Shown in pieces: positions 17,306-25,630 of a stretch of DNA of 64,000 nt (position 1 is its first letter; every line of letters starts with the position of its first letter). This stretch comes from Hydrogenophaga sp. Lineage in GTDB: Bacteria; Pseudomonadota; Gammaproteobacteria; Burkholderiales; Burkholderiaceae_C. The notes under the pieces are model-generated. The model did no database searches, was not told the DNA's origin, and saw only the letters and a program-made list of their open reading frames with translations. The stretch spans positions 248,001-312,000 of the forward strand of contig NZ_JAUCZF010000003.1 of NCBI RefSeq assembly GCF_030373245.1. Direction: 5' to 3'. A program made the translations under genes and the position numbers.

Positions 17306-19101
17306 GCATGAGCCAGCGTCCCGCGCTGGCACCTGACGCGGTGATCGCCGCGGCGCTGCTCGCGGTGGACCCGGTGGGTCTGGGCGGCGTGGCGCTTCGG
17401 GCGCCGGCCAGCGAGCTGCGCAGCGACTGGCTGGCCTTGGCCAAATCCTTGTTGCCCACGTCGACACCCTGGCTGCGCGTGCCACACCACGCCAGCGACA
17501 GCGCCTTGCTGGGTGGACTCGATCTGGCTGCCACCTTGAGCGCGGGTCGGCCGGTGGCCCTGCCCGGGCTGCTGGCGCGGGCCGATGGCGGGGTGCTGCT
17601 GCTGGCCATGGCCGAGCGCTGCGGCCCCGGTGTCGCCGCCCACCTGAGCGCCGCACTGGATCAACACGAAGTGCATCTGCAGCGCGATGGACTGTCGCAT
17701 GCCGCGCCAGCGCGGCTCGCGTTGATCGCACTGGACGAAGGACAGGCAGACGACGAGCGCCTCCCCGCCACCCTGCTGGACCGACTCGCATTCTGGCTGT
17801 CGCTCGCGTCGGTGAGCGAGCAACAGGATGCGCCAGTGTTCGACCTTGCCGACATCACCGCCGCCCGCGCCGCATGGCCCAGCATCACCGTGCCCGATAC
17901 GCTGGTGCAGGCCTTGTGCGCCGCCGCCATGGCCTGGGGGGTGCCATCGATGCGCGCGCCCGTGATGGCGGTTCGCGCCGCCCGCGCGCTGGCCGCACTG
18001 GCAGGCTTGAGTGAAGCCAACGAAGACCACGCGACCCTGGCCGCTCGCCTGGTGCTGGCGCCTCGGGCCACCCGCTTGCCGTCGTCGGACGAAGCGCCCG
18101 AGCCAGCTCAGGAGCCGCCAGAGGCTGAAAGCCCACCCGATCAGGATCCACCGGCCGACGATCCGCCTGCGGCTGAAGACGACGCCGAAACGCCACCGCC
18201 ACCCGAGCCCCAGGCGCTGGAGGACAAGCTCATCGAAGCCATGCAGGCCGCCCTGCCGCCCGGCCTGCTCGCCGCGCTGCAGCTGGGCCAGCAGCGCCAG
18301 GCCCAAGCCAAAACCGCCGGTACCGCAGGTGCTCAGCAAAAGCACGCGCACCGCGGTCGCCCGGTGGGCACGCGACGAGGCGAACCGCGCCACGGGGCAC
18401 GGCTGCATGTGCTCGACACGCTGCGCGCTGCCGCGCCCTGGCAACGCCTGCGGCGCCGGGCCGACACACCGGCGAAGCGCATCGAGGTGCGGCGCCAGGA
18501 CTTTCATGTGCGGCGGTTCCGACAGCACCGCCCGACCACCACCGTGTTTGTGGTCGACGCTTCCGGCTCTGCAGCACTGCACCGGCTGGCCGAGGCCAAG
18601 GGCGCGGTGGAGCTGCTGCTGGCCGAGTGTTATGTGAGGCGCGACCGGGTCGCGGTGCTGGCATTTCGAGGCTCGGGCGTGGAACTGCTGCTGCCGCCCA
18701 CGCGCTCACTGGCGCGCGCCAAACGCTCGCTGGCCGCCCTGCCCGGTGGCGGTGGTACACCGCTGGCCGCAGGCATTCGCGCCGCGCGCGAACTGGCTGA
18801 GCAGCTGGCGCGGCAAGGTGATTCGCCACTGGTGGTGTTTCTCACTGACGGCCGCGCCAACATCGCCGCCGACGGCACGCCTGGCCGGACCCAGGCTGCA
18901 GCCGATGCGCTGCAGGCGGCGGCCGAATTCAGGATGCAGGCGCTCAGCACCCTCCTGATCGACACCTCACCCCAACCCAGTGACGCCGCGCGCCTGCTGT
19001 CGCTTGAAATGGGCGCTTCGTATGTGCCCCTGCCGCATGCCGGCGCCCAGGGCCTGAACCAAGTGGTGTCGCTGGCGGCCTCGCCGGCGGCGGTGCGGTG
19101 A
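17302..19101 (+). CDS. bchD: Magnesium chelatase subunit BchD
   Basis: 599-aa Mg-chelatase subunit: an N-terminal degenerate AAA+ domain (about 1-250) without an intact Walker A, an acidic, proline-rich linker (about 255-300, many PE, PP and DD pairs), and a C-terminal von Willebrand A domain with a MIDAS motif DASGS near residue 415 and TDGRAN further on. BchI and BchD form a double hexameric ring complex. The stop overlaps the GTG start of bchO (GTGA). Confidence 0.97.
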   Translation: MSMSQRPALAPDAVIAAALLAVDPVGLGGVALRAPASELRSDWLALAKSLLPTSTPWLRVPHHASDSALLGGLDLAATLSAGRPVALPGLLARADGGVLLLAMAERCGPGVAAHLSAALDQHEVHLQRDGLSHAAPARLALIALDEGQADDERLPATLLDRLAFWLSLASVSEQQDAPVFDLADITAARAAWPSITVPDTLVQALCAAAMAWGVPSMRAPVMAVRAARALAALAGLSEANEDHATLAARLVLAPRATRLPSSDEAPEPAQEPPEAESPPDQDPPADDPPAAEDDAETPPPPEPQALEDKLIEAMQAALPPGLLAALQLGQQRQAQAKTAGTAGAQQKHAHRGRPVGTRRGEPRHGARLHVLDTLRAAAPWQRLRRRADTPAKRIEVRRQDFHVRRFRQHRPTTTVFVVDASGSAALHRLAEAKGAVELLLAECYVRRDRVAVLAFRGSGVELLLPPTRSLARAKRSLAALPGGGGTPLAAGIRAARELAEQLARQGDSPLVVFLTDGRANIAADGTPGRTQAAADALQAAAEFRMQALSTLLIDTSPQPSDAARLLSLEMGASYVPLPHAGAQGLNQVVSLAASPAAVR

Positions 19102-20009
19102 GCAGATCGGTCGCGCTGGACTGGGCGCGCGACGGCCCGGACTGGCCGCACGCACAGCACAGCCGGTTTGTTCAGGCAGCCGGCCTGCGCTGGCACGTGC
19201 AGCATTTCACCGGACCAGCGCCTGATGCGCCCTGCATGCTGCTTTTGCACGGCACCGGCGCCTCCACGCACTCCTGGCGGGACCTGGCACCGCTGCTGGC
19301 CAAGCGCTATCAGGTCATCGCACCCGATCTGCCCGGCCACGCCTTCACCGGCCTGCCACCCGGCGGGGTGGGCTCGCCCCAGCTCACTTTGCCCGGTATG
19401 GCCGCTGCGCTAAAGGGTTTGCTGCAAGCCCTAGGCCAGCAGCCAGCCCGCGTGGTGGGTCATTCAGCAGGCGCGGCGATCGCGGTGCGCATGTGTCTCG
19501 ACGGACTCATCCACCCGCAGCGCCTGAGCGGGCTGAACGCCGCGCTGCTGCCGCTGGGCGGACTGGCGGGTGCGGTGTTCTCGCCAGCCGCCAAGCTGAT
19601 GGCATCGGTGCCGATGGTGCCGCGCCTGTTTGCCTGGCGCGCGGGCGAGCCGGCCGTGCTGCAGCGCCTGCTGCAAAGCACCGGCTCCACCCTCGATCCC
19701 GCAGGCACCGCGCTGTACCGGCGCCTGGTCACCTGCCCGGCGCACGCCACCGGCGCGCTCGGCATGATGGCCAACTGGGACCTGCCCACGCTGGCCACCG
19801 ACCTGCCGCGCCTGGCGGTGCCGCTTGATCTGCTGGTGGGCTCGTGGGACCGCACCGTACCGCCGGAGCAGGCGCAGCGCGTGTGGGCTCGCCTGAGCGC
19901 TGCAGCGCGCGGCCACCTGACTGTGCTCGACCGGCTGGGTCACCTGGCGCACGAAGAAGATCCGGCGCGTGTGGCCGACGACCTGCTGGACGCGGAGCAG
20001 GTAGCATGA
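19098..20009 (+). CDS. bchO: BchO, alpha/beta hydrolase in the Mg-chelatase operon
   Basis: 303-aa alpha/beta-hydrolase-fold protein, regularly encoded after bchI-bchD in purple bacteria and called BchO; its biochemical role is not firmly established. The nucleophile elbow GHSAG (VVGHSAGAAIAV) is present, as are the HGTGAS oxyanion-hole loop and a late catalytic His in LDRLGHLAHEE. The start is GTG and overlaps bchD. The stop overlaps the next gene (ATGA), so bchI-D-O and the bciB-like gene form one operon. Confidence 0.9.
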   Translation: MSRSVALDWARDGPDWPHAQHSRFVQAAGLRWHVQHFTGPAPDAPCMLLLHGTGASTHSWRDLAPLLAKRYQVIAPDLPGHAFTGLPPGGVGSPQLTLPGMAAALKGLLQALGQQPARVVGHSAGAAIAVRMCLDGLIHPQRLSGLNAALLPLGGLAGAVFSPAAKLMASVPMVPRLFAWRAGEPAVLQRLLQSTGSTLDPAGTALYRRLVTCPAHATGALGMMANWDLPTLATDLPRLAVPLDLLVGSWDRTVPPEQAQRVWARLSAAARGHLTVLDRLGHLAHEEDPARVADDLLDAEQVA

Positions 20010-21283
20010 CCTCTGCTCGCGAGCCCTGGACACCTGCGCTGCCCGACGCACCACCGCGCCATTTCTGCACCGACTGCGGCCTCTCGCGCACACAAGAACC
20101 CAAGCGCTGCGGCCAGGCTTGTCAGTTCATCGCGCCCGACTACCCGCGCCTGGAGCAGCAGGTGCATGGCCGCGCGCGGCGACTGTCTGGGGCCGATGGC
20201 GCGGCGGACGACGAGCTGTTCTTCGGACCACACCAGCAGATGCTGCAAGCGCGGCTGAAAACGCCGCTGGTGGGTGCGCAGTGGACCGGCATCACCACCC
20301 GAATCGCCGAGCGGCTGTTGGCGCGCGGCGAAGTCGATGCGGTGATCGCCATGGCGCCACACCCGGACGACCCCTGGCGCCCTCTTCCGGTGGTGGTGAC
20401 GCGCGCGGAGGACATGGCGCGCTGCCGTGGCATGCGCATGGGCTACGCGCCGCTGGTGGCGCTGGTGGAGCCCGCTCTGGCACAAGGCCACAAGCGGCTG
20501 GCCGTGATCGGGATCCCGTGCCAGATCTACGCGTTGCGCGCGATTCAGCCCCAGCTGGAACGCGAGCACGGCCTGGAAAAACTGCTGGTGATCGGCACGC
20601 CCTGCTCCGATAACACCACCACCGAACGCTTCCACCAGTTTCTGGCGCTGGTATCGCCCAAGCCAGAAGACGTGACTTACCTGGAGTTTCGTGCCGATTA
20701 CCACGTTGAAATCCGCATGAAAAGCGGCGCCGTTCGCACCATCCCGTTTCTGCAGCTGCCGCTCTCGACCCTGCCGCCCGATTTTTTCCCCATGACCTGC
20801 CGCACCTGTGTGGATTACACCAACGCGTTGTCGGACATCACCGTGGGCTACATGGGTGGACGCGGCGATCAGTGGTTGCTGGTGCGCAATGCGCGCGGAC
20901 AAGCGCTGCTGGAAACCCTTGGCGACGACGTGGTGACCCAGCCACCCACCACCGCAGGACAGCGCGCCGGGGCCGTGAAAGGGTTCCTGAACAACGTGGA
21001 ACGCGCCGCCGGCGGACTGCCACTGCGGCGCATGCCCGACTGGCTGCGCCCCATCGTGGGCTGGCTGATGCCGCGATTGGGGCCACGCGGGCTGGAGTTC
21101 GCGCGTGCCCGGGTAGAGATGAAGGCGGTCGAGACGGTGGTGCATCTGGAACGCGAATCGCCTGCCCGCCTCAAGACCATGGTGCCCGAGCATGTGGTGC
21201 ACCTGGTACGGCCCTACGGGCTAGCCAGTCGCGCCCGTCCCCTCCCTTCCACCGCAGCACCACCGGCAACCTCGGCGGACTGA
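20006..21283 (+). CDS. bciB: BciB-like ferredoxin-dependent divinyl chlorophyllide 8-vinyl reductase
   Basis: 425-aa protein of the F420 hydrogenase/dehydrogenase beta-subunit family (BciB, 7-hydroxymethyl-chlorophyll reductase), which bind FAD and [4Fe-4S] clusters. The N terminus has a Cys cluster (C21, C24, C35, C39), and TCRTCVDYTN adds two more near residue 265. The family core GIPCQIYALRA and GTPCSDNTTTE is intact. BciB reduces the C8-vinyl group of the (bacterio)chlorophyll precursor. The start at MTSAREPWTP overlaps the bchO stop (ATGA), tying it to bchI-D-O. A closely related reductase activity cannot be ruled out. Confidence 0.85.
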   Translation: MTSAREPWTPALPDAPPRHFCTDCGLSRTQEPKRCGQACQFIAPDYPRLEQQVHGRARRLSGADGAADDELFFGPHQQMLQARLKTPLVGAQWTGITTRIAERLLARGEVDAVIAMAPHPDDPWRPLPVVVTRAEDMARCRGMRMGYAPLVALVEPALAQGHKRLAVIGIPCQIYALRAIQPQLEREHGLEKLLVIGTPCSDNTTTERFHQFLALVSPKPEDVTYLEFRADYHVEIRMKSGAVRTIPFLQLPLSTLPPDFFPMTCRTCVDYTNALSDITVGYMGGRGDQWLLVRNARGQALLETLGDDVVTQPPTTAGQRAGAVKGFLNNVERAAGGLPLRRMPDWLRPIVGWLMPRLGPRGLEFARARVEMKAVETVVHLERESPARLKTMVPEHVVHLVRPYGLASRARPLPSTAAPPATSAD

Positions 21284-21408
21284 CTTCCCCCCTCTGCGCC
21301 GACCCGCCTTTTGCAGGCACCGGCTCTCCTCCAAATGGCGCCTTCCCTTCCTTGCTGCAGGGATGCCGCGGCATGTCTACGACCCAAAAGTTCGTTGACA
21401 AAGCCATG

Positions 21409-21452
21409 TGTCATGTTAAATTGACACTTGTGCATGTCACATTTTGATGACG
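21409..21452. promoter_or_regulatory. Paired PpsR/CrtJ sites and promoter of crtE
   Basis: Site 1 (21409-21426) is an exact TGT-N12-ACA with TGTCA...TGACA ends. Site 2 (21435-21452) is TGT-N12-ACG. They are separated by exactly 8 bp, the spacing known for cooperative CrtJ binding in Rhodobacter. TTGACA at 21421-21426 can serve as the -35 and TTTGAT at 21443-21448 as a weak -10 (16-bp spacer). Confidence 0.85.
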
Positions 21453-21481
21453 TCACACCGGCCGGTGAGGGAACCCACGTC

Positions 21482-22393
21482 ATGATGTCACGCATCCAGC
21501 AAGCGCTCGACGACCAGCTCCAGCGAGCCGGCGCCGCCTCCGCCCCGCCTCGATTGATCGCCGCCATGCGCCACGCCGTGTTTCCCGGCGGCGCACGCAT
21601 CCGGCCCCAGCTGTGTCTGGCAGTTGCCCAGGCCTGCGGTGAAGATGCGCCCGAACTGACCAACGCCGCCGCCAGTGCCATCGAGTTGTTGCACTGCGCC
21701 TCGCTGGTGCACGACGACATGCCCTGCTTCGACGACGCCGCCACCCGCCGCGGCCAGGCCGCGGTGCATGCGGTCTACGGCGAGCCACTTGCTCTGCTGA
21801 CCGGCGACGCCCTCATCGTCCTCGCCTACCAGGTGCTGGCGCGCGCGGGCAGCGCGCACCCGACACGCCTGGCCGGTCTGCTGCAAACCATCAGCGATGG
21901 GGTGGGCGCACCCGACGGCATCGTGGCCGGGCAGGCCTGGGAATGCGAAACCAAGGTCTCGCTCAGCCAGTACCAGCGCGCCAAAACCGGCGCCCTTTTC
22001 GTCGCTTCCACCTGCGCAGGCGCGCAGGCGGCTGGGGCGGACCCCATGCCCTGGCGCGGCCTGGGCGAATGCCTGGGTGAGGCCTACCAAGTTGCCGACG
22101 ATATCCGCGATGTGCTCTTGCAGTCGGACCAGCTGGGCAAGCCCGCCGGCCAGGACGTGCAACACGGCCGGCCCAGCGCCGCGCACGATCTCGGCCTGGC
22201 CGATGCCATTCACCTGTTTCGACGGCTGATGCAGAACGCCATCGACTCCGTGCCCGACTGTCCCAGCCGCACCGCCATGCGCCAGATCGTCCTGCGCGAA
22301 TCCGAGCGCCTGATGCCCCAGAGCACCTGCGAGCGCGCAGTGCTCGAAGGCCGCATCGCCAGTGCCCCAGCGCCCCTTCGAATCGCCGCCTGA
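21482..22393 (+). CDS. crtE: Geranylgeranyl diphosphate synthase CrtE
   Basis: 303-aa trans-prenyl diphosphate synthase that makes GGPP for carotenoids and for the bacteriochlorophyll tail. The first Asp-rich motif is DDMPCFDD within LVHDDMPCFDDAATRRG; the second is DDIRD (VADDIRDVLL). The open frame begins at 21428, but that stretch overlaps the paired PpsR sites and the promoter, so I place the start at ATG 21482, preceded by GAGGGAA. crtF follows after 11 bp, so crtE-crtF are cotranscribed. Confidence 0.95.
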   Translation: MMSRIQQALDDQLQRAGAASAPPRLIAAMRHAVFPGGARIRPQLCLAVAQACGEDAPELTNAAASAIELLHCASLVHDDMPCFDDAATRRGQAAVHAVYGEPLALLTGDALIVLAYQVLARAGSAHPTRLAGLLQTISDGVGAPDGIVAGQAWECETKVSLSQYQRAKTGALFVASTCAGAQAAGADPMPWRGLGECLGEAYQVADDIRDVLLQSDQLGKPAGQDVQHGRPSAAHDLGLADAIHLFRRLMQNAIDSVPDCPSRTAMRQIVLRESERLMPQSTCERAVLEGRIASAPAPLRIAA

Positions 22394-22404
22394 GCACGCC
22401 GCCC

Positions 22405-23625
22405 ATGTCCACACTGCACACCCCCGAGCCTTTGCCCCGCCTGCTCAGCGCACCGTCCTGGCGCGAGCGCTGGGCGTCACAGGTGGATGACTGGATGACC
22501 CGGCCCGCTCTGCACCGCTGGGCCCAGCACAACCCGTTCACCCGCTGGCTGGTGCGTCGCCGCTCAGCCCAGCTGTTCGAACTCATGGCAGGTTTCGTGC
22601 ATTCGCAGGTCTTGCTGGCCTGCGTGCGACTGCGCCTGCTGGAATCGGTACGAGAGCAACCTCGAAGCCTTGACGAGTTGGCCCGCCTCACCAAGCTGCC
22701 CGCCGCCGGCCTGCAGCGCCTGCTTGCGTCGGCCGTCTCCATGCGGCTGCTCGACCAACGCAGCGGGGGGCGCTATGGCCTGGGCGCCCTGGGCGCGCCG
22801 GTGGCCACTCACGCCGGCATCCGCGACATGGTCGAACACAATGCCACGCTCTACGAAGACCTGCGCGATCCGCTGGCCCTGCTGCGCGACCCCGACGGCG
22901 CACACATGCACCGCTACTGGCCCTACACCGAGCACCAGGTTGGCGAACGGGCGGGACAAGCCCAACCGGCCGCTCCCGAAGCGCAATTCGCGCGCTATTC
23001 ATCACTGATGGCGACCTCGCAGCGCTTCGTGATCGACGAGCTGCTCGCAGCCTACCCGTTTGCCCACCACCAGCGGGTGCTCGATGTCGGCGGGGGCATG
23101 GGCGGCTGGGTCAGCGCGCTGGCAGAGCGCCATCCGCAGCTGTCGCTGCAGCTGTTCGATCTGCCGCCGGTGGCCGCCCTGGCCCAGGCGCAAATTGCCA
23201 GCCGGGGCCTGGCCGAGCGCATCACCACCTTTGGCGGCAGCTTCACCACCGACGCATTGCCAAGAGGCGCCGATCTCGCCACCCTGGTGCGCGTCGCCCA
23301 CGACCACGACGACCGCACCGTACTCACCGTGTTGCGCGCCATCCACCAGGCCTTGCCGCTGGGAGGCACCCTGTTGCTGGCCGAGCCAATGGCGCAAAGC
23401 GATGGCCAGCCCTCCAGCAGTGACCCCTACTACCACTTCTACCTGATGGCGATGGGCTCTGGTCAGCTGCGCACACCCCAGGCGCTGAACGCGCTGATGA
23501 GCGAGGCCGGCTTCACCCACATCGAACTGGTGCCCAACCCCATGCCGCTGCACGCACAGCTGCTGGTGGGCCGCAAATCTAGGGGTTTACCCTCTGATTC
23601 AGATGAAAGCGTCAATTTAGATTGA
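22405..23625 (+). CDS. crtF: CrtF, hydroxyneurosporene/rhodopin O-methyltransferase
   Basis: 406-aa SAM-dependent O-methyltransferase that makes the 1-methoxy group of spheroidene- and spirilloxanthin-type carotenoids. An N-terminal dimerisation/winged-helix region (about 60-150) is followed by the SAM-binding motif VLDVGGGMGGWV near residue 228 and the acetylserotonin-methyltransferase-like core (VAHDHDD, LLLAEPM). The last codons overlap the upstream PpsR site of bchC. Confidence 0.93.
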   Translation: MSTLHTPEPLPRLLSAPSWRERWASQVDDWMTRPALHRWAQHNPFTRWLVRRRSAQLFELMAGFVHSQVLLACVRLRLLESVREQPRSLDELARLTKLPAAGLQRLLASAVSMRLLDQRSGGRYGLGALGAPVATHAGIRDMVEHNATLYEDLRDPLALLRDPDGAHMHRYWPYTEHQVGERAGQAQPAAPEAQFARYSSLMATSQRFVIDELLAAYPFAHHQRVLDVGGGMGGWVSALAERHPQLSLQLFDLPPVAALAQAQIASRGLAERITTFGGSFTTDALPRGADLATLVRVAHDHDDRTVLTVLRAIHQALPLGGTLLLAEPMAQSDGQPSSSDPYYHFYLMAMGSGQLRTPQALNALMSEAGFTHIELVPNPMPLHAQLLVGRKSRGLPSDSDESVNLD

Positions 23626-23653
23626 CAGTTGGTAGTGTCAGTTCTTTAATACA
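23610..23653. promoter_or_regulatory. Paired PpsR/CrtJ sites and promoter of bchC
   Basis: Site 1 (23610-23627) is CGT-N12-ACA and overlaps the crtF stop. Site 2 (23636-23653) is an exact TGT-N12-ACA. The spacer is exactly 8 bp. TTGACA (23622-23627) and TTTAAT (23645-23650) form a good sigma70-type promoter with a 17-bp spacer, each box inside one repressor site. The predicted transcript start coincides with the bchC ATG. Confidence 0.88.
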
Positions 23654-23657
23654 TTTC

Positions 23658-24620
23658 ATGAACGCCGAAGCCATCGTTTTCCAGCAGCCTTGCCAGCTCT
23701 CGGTCCGCAGTCTGCCGCTGCGCGCCATGGTGGACGGTGACGTGGAAGTCGAAGTGAGCCACAGCGGCATCAGCACTGGCACCGAGCGCCTTCTCTGGGA
23801 CGGCAGCATGCCCCCCTTTCCCGGCATGGGCTACCCGCTGGTTCCCGGCTACGAAACCGTGGGTCGGGTGATGAGCACCCAGGGCAACTGTGGGCAAGGC
23901 CAAAGTCGCATCCGCGTCGGAGACTGGGTGTTTGTGCCCGGCTCCTACAGCTTTGAAGGCGTGCACAACCTGTTCGGCGGCGCCGGCTCGCGGTTGATCG
24001 TGCCCCACGATCGTGCGGTGCGACTGGAGCGAGACCTCGGCGCCGACGCCGTGCTGCTCGCCCTGGCCGCCACCGCGTACCACACCGTGGCCTGCGGCGG
24101 CGCACGCGATCCAGCTGCCCCACCTGACCTCATCGTCGGCCATGGCGTCATGGGTCGCCTGCTGGCCCGCCTCACTGTCGCCGCTGGCGCGCCTGCACCA
24201 GTGGTTTGGGAAACACAGTCTCGGCGCCAGGGTGGTGCCGACGGTTACAGCGTGCTCGCCCCCGATGACGACGACCGCAAGGACTACCGCGCCATCTACG
24301 ACGTGAGTGGCGACGCCACCATCCTGCACCGCGTGATCCCGCGTCTGGCCAAAGGCGGCGAGGTCGTGCTGGCCGGCTTCTACAAACAAGACATCTCGTT
24401 CGCGTACGCCCCCGCATTCATGCGCGAGGCGCAGATCCGCATTGCCGCCGAATGGAAGCGTGCCGACCTGCTGGCGGTGACCCAGCTGGTGCAAAGCGGT
24501 CGCCTGTCGCTCGACGGCCTGATCACTCACTCGCAAACCCCGGACCACGCAGCCCAGGCCTACGAAACCGCCTTTGCGGACTCCGACTGTCTGAAGATGA
24601 TCCTCGACTGGAGACACTGA
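23658..24620 (+). CDS. bchC: BchC, 3-hydroxyethyl bacteriochlorophyllide a dehydrogenase
   Basis: 320-aa medium-chain dehydrogenase/reductase that oxidises the C3-hydroxyethyl group to acetyl in bacteriochlorophyll a synthesis. Start MNAEAIVFQQ; the catalytic-domain landmarks SHSGISTGTERLLWDG and PLVPGYETVGRV are typical of BchC, followed by a degenerate nucleotide-binding half. No Shine-Dalgarno sequence precedes the ATG, and the promoter's -10 ends only 7 bp upstream, so translation may be leaderless. The stop overlaps the bchX start (TGATG), opening the bchCXYZ-puf superoperon. Confidence 0.96.
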   Translation: MNAEAIVFQQPCQLSVRSLPLRAMVDGDVEVEVSHSGISTGTERLLWDGSMPPFPGMGYPLVPGYETVGRVMSTQGNCGQGQSRIRVGDWVFVPGSYSFEGVHNLFGGAGSRLIVPHDRAVRLERDLGADAVLLALAATAYHTVACGGARDPAAPPDLIVGHGVMGRLLARLTVAAGAPAPVVWETQSRRQGGADGYSVLAPDDDDRKDYRAIYDVSGDATILHRVIPRLAKGGEVVLAGFYKQDISFAYAPAFMREAQIRIAAEWKRADLLAVTQLVQSGRLSLDGLITHSQTPDHAAQAYETAFADSDCLKMILDWRH

Positions 24621-25627
24621 TGAACGCACCCGAAATCAAGAGTCACCCGGTCAACTTCCAGGCCCAGTTGCGCCAGGAAGCGGCCATTGAGCCCGATCCG
24701 GTGCACACGGGCGAGGTCAAGAAAGAAACGCAGATCATCGCGATCTACGGCAAAGGCGGCATCGGCAAAAGCTTCACGCTGGCCAACCTCAGCTACATGA
24801 TGGCCCAGCAGGGCAAGAAGGTTCTGCTGATCGGCTGCGACCCCAAGAGCGACACCACCAGCCTGCTGTTCGGGGGCCGCGCCTGCCCCACCATCATCGA
24901 AACCAGCAGCAAGAAAAAGCTGGCCGGTGAAACGGTGGCCATCGGCGACGTCTGCTTCAAGCGTGACGGCGTCTACGCCATGGAGCTCGGCGGGCCCGAA
25001 GTGGGCCGCGGCTGCGGCGGTCGCGGCATCATCCACGGCTTCGAGCTGCTGGAAAAACTGGGCTTCCACGAGTGGGGGTTCGACTACGTGCTGCTCGACT
25101 TCCTGGGCGACGTGGTCTGCGGCGGCTTTGGCCTGCCGATCGCCCGCGACATGTGCCAGAAGGTGATCGTGGTGGCGAGCAACGACCTGCAGAGCCTGTA
25201 CGTGGCCAACAACGTGTGCAGCGCGGTCGAGTACTTCCGCAAGCTCGGTGGCAATGTCGGCGTGGCCGGCATGGTGATCAACCGCGACGACGGCACCGGC
25301 GAGGCCAAGGCCTTTGCCGAACAGGTCGGTATCCCGGTGCTGTCGGTGATTCCGGCCGACGACGACATCCGCCGCAAGAGCGCCAGCTACGAAATCATTG
25401 GCCGGCCCGACTCGGTCTGGGGCCCGATGTTCGCCGAGCTGGCGCTCAACGTCGGCGAGTCCACCCCCAGAAGGCCCAACCCGCTGTCGCAAGACGATTT
25501 GCTCGCCCTGTTTTCAGCGGCCTCGGTCGGTCGAGACGTGGTGCTGGAGCCCGCCACGCAGTTCGACATGTGTGGTCGCACCGAATCCACCAAGCCCTCC
25601 CTCGAAGTGGTCTACGACGAGGTCTGA
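24620..25627 (+). CDS. bchX: Chlorophyllide reductase iron protein BchX
   Basis: 335-aa nitrogenase-Fe-protein-like ATPase that passes electrons to BchYZ for C7=C8 reduction of chlorophyllide a. The P-loop [11 protein letters not shown] is at about 43-53. The [4Fe-4S] ligands bridging the dimer are C132 (GRGCGGRG) and C167 (DVVCGGFG). The start ATG overlaps the bchC stop. bchY follows after 3 bp. Confidence 0.98.
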   Translation: MNAPEIKSHPVNFQAQLRQEAAIEPDPVHTGEVKKETQIIAIYGKGGIGKSFTLANLSYMMAQQGKKVLLIGCDPKSDTTSLLFGGRACPTIIETSSKKKLAGETVAIGDVCFKRDGVYAMELGGPEVGRGCGGRGIIHGFELLEKLGFHEWGFDYVLLDFLGDVVCGGFGLPIARDMCQKVIVVASNDLQSLYVANNVCSAVEYFRKLGGNVGVAGMVINRDDGTGEAKAFAEQVGIPVLSVIPADDDIRRKSASYEIIGRPDSVWGPMFAELALNVGESTPRRPNPLSQDDLLALFSAASVGRDVVLEPATQFDMCGRTESTKPSLEVVYDEV

Positions 25628-25630
25628 GCC

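Noticed and set aside
16253-18582. Long minus-strand frames opposite bchI and bchD
   Set aside because: Compositional shadows of high-GC coding sequence; no domains.
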